DNA from: Ammoniphilus oxalaticus
GTDB lineage: Bacteria > Bacillota > Bacilli > Aneurinibacillales > RAOX-1
Length of the DNA stretch: 64,000 nucleotides
Direction of reading: 5' to 3'
Assembly: GCF_003609605.1 (NCBI RefSeq)
Contig: NZ_MCHY01000008.1
Coordinates: forward strand, 744,001-808,000
Below the pieces are notes generated by a model. It worked only from the letters and a program-made list of their open reading frames with translations. It ran no database searches and was not told the DNA's origin. Position numbers and translations under genes: made by a program. Shown here one piece after another: positions 63,502-64,000 of the stretch (position 1 is the stretch's first letter; every line of letters starts with the position of its first letter).

Positions 63502-64000
63502 GACCGTTAAAAATGACGATGACCGCGTTTGGCCCTTATCGCGACCACCAAAAGATTGACTTTTCTGAAATTAAAGATTACCAGTTGTTTGTCATCTCGG
63601 GGAAAACAGGGGCGGGCAAAACGACCATTTTTGACGCGCTTTGTTTTGCGATCTATGGGGAAGCGAATGGGGAAGATCGACGTGAAACGCGACTTTTGCG
63701 CAGCGATTTTGCCGATGATGAGACGTATACGTCGGTGGAGTTGGATTTCGAATTGCGGGGTCGCCAGTATCGGGTGATTCGGGAATTGCCGCACGTGAAA
63801 GAAGGTCGCAAAACAGCGAGCGGGGGAAAAGCGGAACTGTATGAAATTACGACAGGAACACCGATCCCCTTTTTAGATAAATTTTATAAGCGGGAAGTCG
63901 ATCGCAGCTTAGTCGAACTGGTCGGTTTGGACAAAGATCAATTTTCGCAAATTGTGATGTTGCCGCAAGGGGAATTTCGCAAGTTATTGACATCGGAAAC
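63498..64000 (+). CDS. sbcC: Exonuclease SbcCD, ATPase subunit SbcC (3' end outside window)
   Basis: The Rad50-type SMC-like ATPase partner of SbcD. Only the first 167 residues lie in the window. They begin MRPLKMTMTAFGPYRDHQKIDF, with Walker A SGKTGAGKTT near 36-44 and the Q-loop QFSQIVMLPQGEFRKLL near the cut. The ATG overlaps the sbcD stop by four bases. The frame is open to the end of the window. Confidence 0.93.
   Translation, partial: MRPLKMTMTAFGPYRDHQKIDFSEIKDYQLFVISGKTGAGKTTIFDALCFAIYGEANGEDRRETRLLRSDFADDETYTSVELDFELRGRQYRVIRELPHVKEGRKTASGGKAELYEITTGTPIPFLDKFYKREVDRSLVELVGLDKDQFSQIVMLPQGEFRKLLTSE

Overview
This window looks like chromosomal DNA of a low-to-mid GC, endospore-forming member of the Bacillales. 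It carries an H-type small acid-soluble spore protein, two DUF3231 spore-type proteins, many TTG starts with strong AGGAGG-type ribosome sites, an AddAB helicase-nuclease pair, a seven-gene Mrp antiporter operon and a petrobactin-type yclNOPQ operon. The genes do not look like core Bacillus subtilis. The Tad locus, the PEP carboxylase and the odd AddB suggest a more distant lineage such as the Aneurinibacillus/Ammoniphilus/Brevibacillus area, but that placement is only a guess. I saw no rRNA, tRNA, CRISPR array, phage or insertion sequence.

Layout. 0-9.5 kb: the end of a NrtA/SsuA-type ABC transporter, a YjcF-like acetyltransferase, a very small basic kinase-like protein, sspH, a TPP riboswitch with terminator and thiC, a YebC-family regulator, rpiA and several tiny proteins, then a Fur-controlled degenerate PD-(D/E)XK-like gene. 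9.5-15.5 kb: a permease, spore-type helical proteins, an AmhX-like amidohydrolase, a lipoprotein, a frameshifted gene and small envelope proteins. 15.7-23 kb: addB-addA. 23-29 kb: a hypothetical protein, truncated haemoglobin, DUF3231, paired fluoride channels and ppc. 29-32 kb: a repeat array, then a zinc-ribbon membrane protein with an HtrA-like protease. 32-36 kb: Fur-controlled yclNOPQ, whose first permease is frameshifted. 36-46 kb: a Tad (Flp) pilus locus containing an unusual secreted aromatic pentapeptide-repeat protein and two unknown partners. 46-54 kb: small zinc proteins, an orphan SOS box, an AEC carrier, a P450, and a TetR/HlyD/two-permease export operon without its ATPase. 53.7-59.5 kb: mrpABCDEFG. 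59.5-64 kb: a structured non-coding stretch and a second repeat array, an EamA transporter, a NUDIX hydrolase, sbcD and the start of sbcC.

How the parts fit. Iron control is visible twice: Fur boxes lie on the yclN promoter and in the spacer of a near-perfect sigma-A promoter driving the PD-(D/E)XK-like gene. AddAB and SbcCD together cover double-strand break repair. Mrp, the fluoride channels and the export operon serve ion and toxin tolerance. The part least explained by known biology is the middle of the Tad locus (41.8-44.6 kb): a secreted protein with two blocks of eleven five-residue repeats (Trp-phased, then Phe-phased) and a glycine-rich hydrophobic tail, followed by a cytosolic helical protein and a membrane protein. 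The two repeat arrays at 29 and 60 kb share the same alternating ~51/61-base architecture and appear to be one element family.
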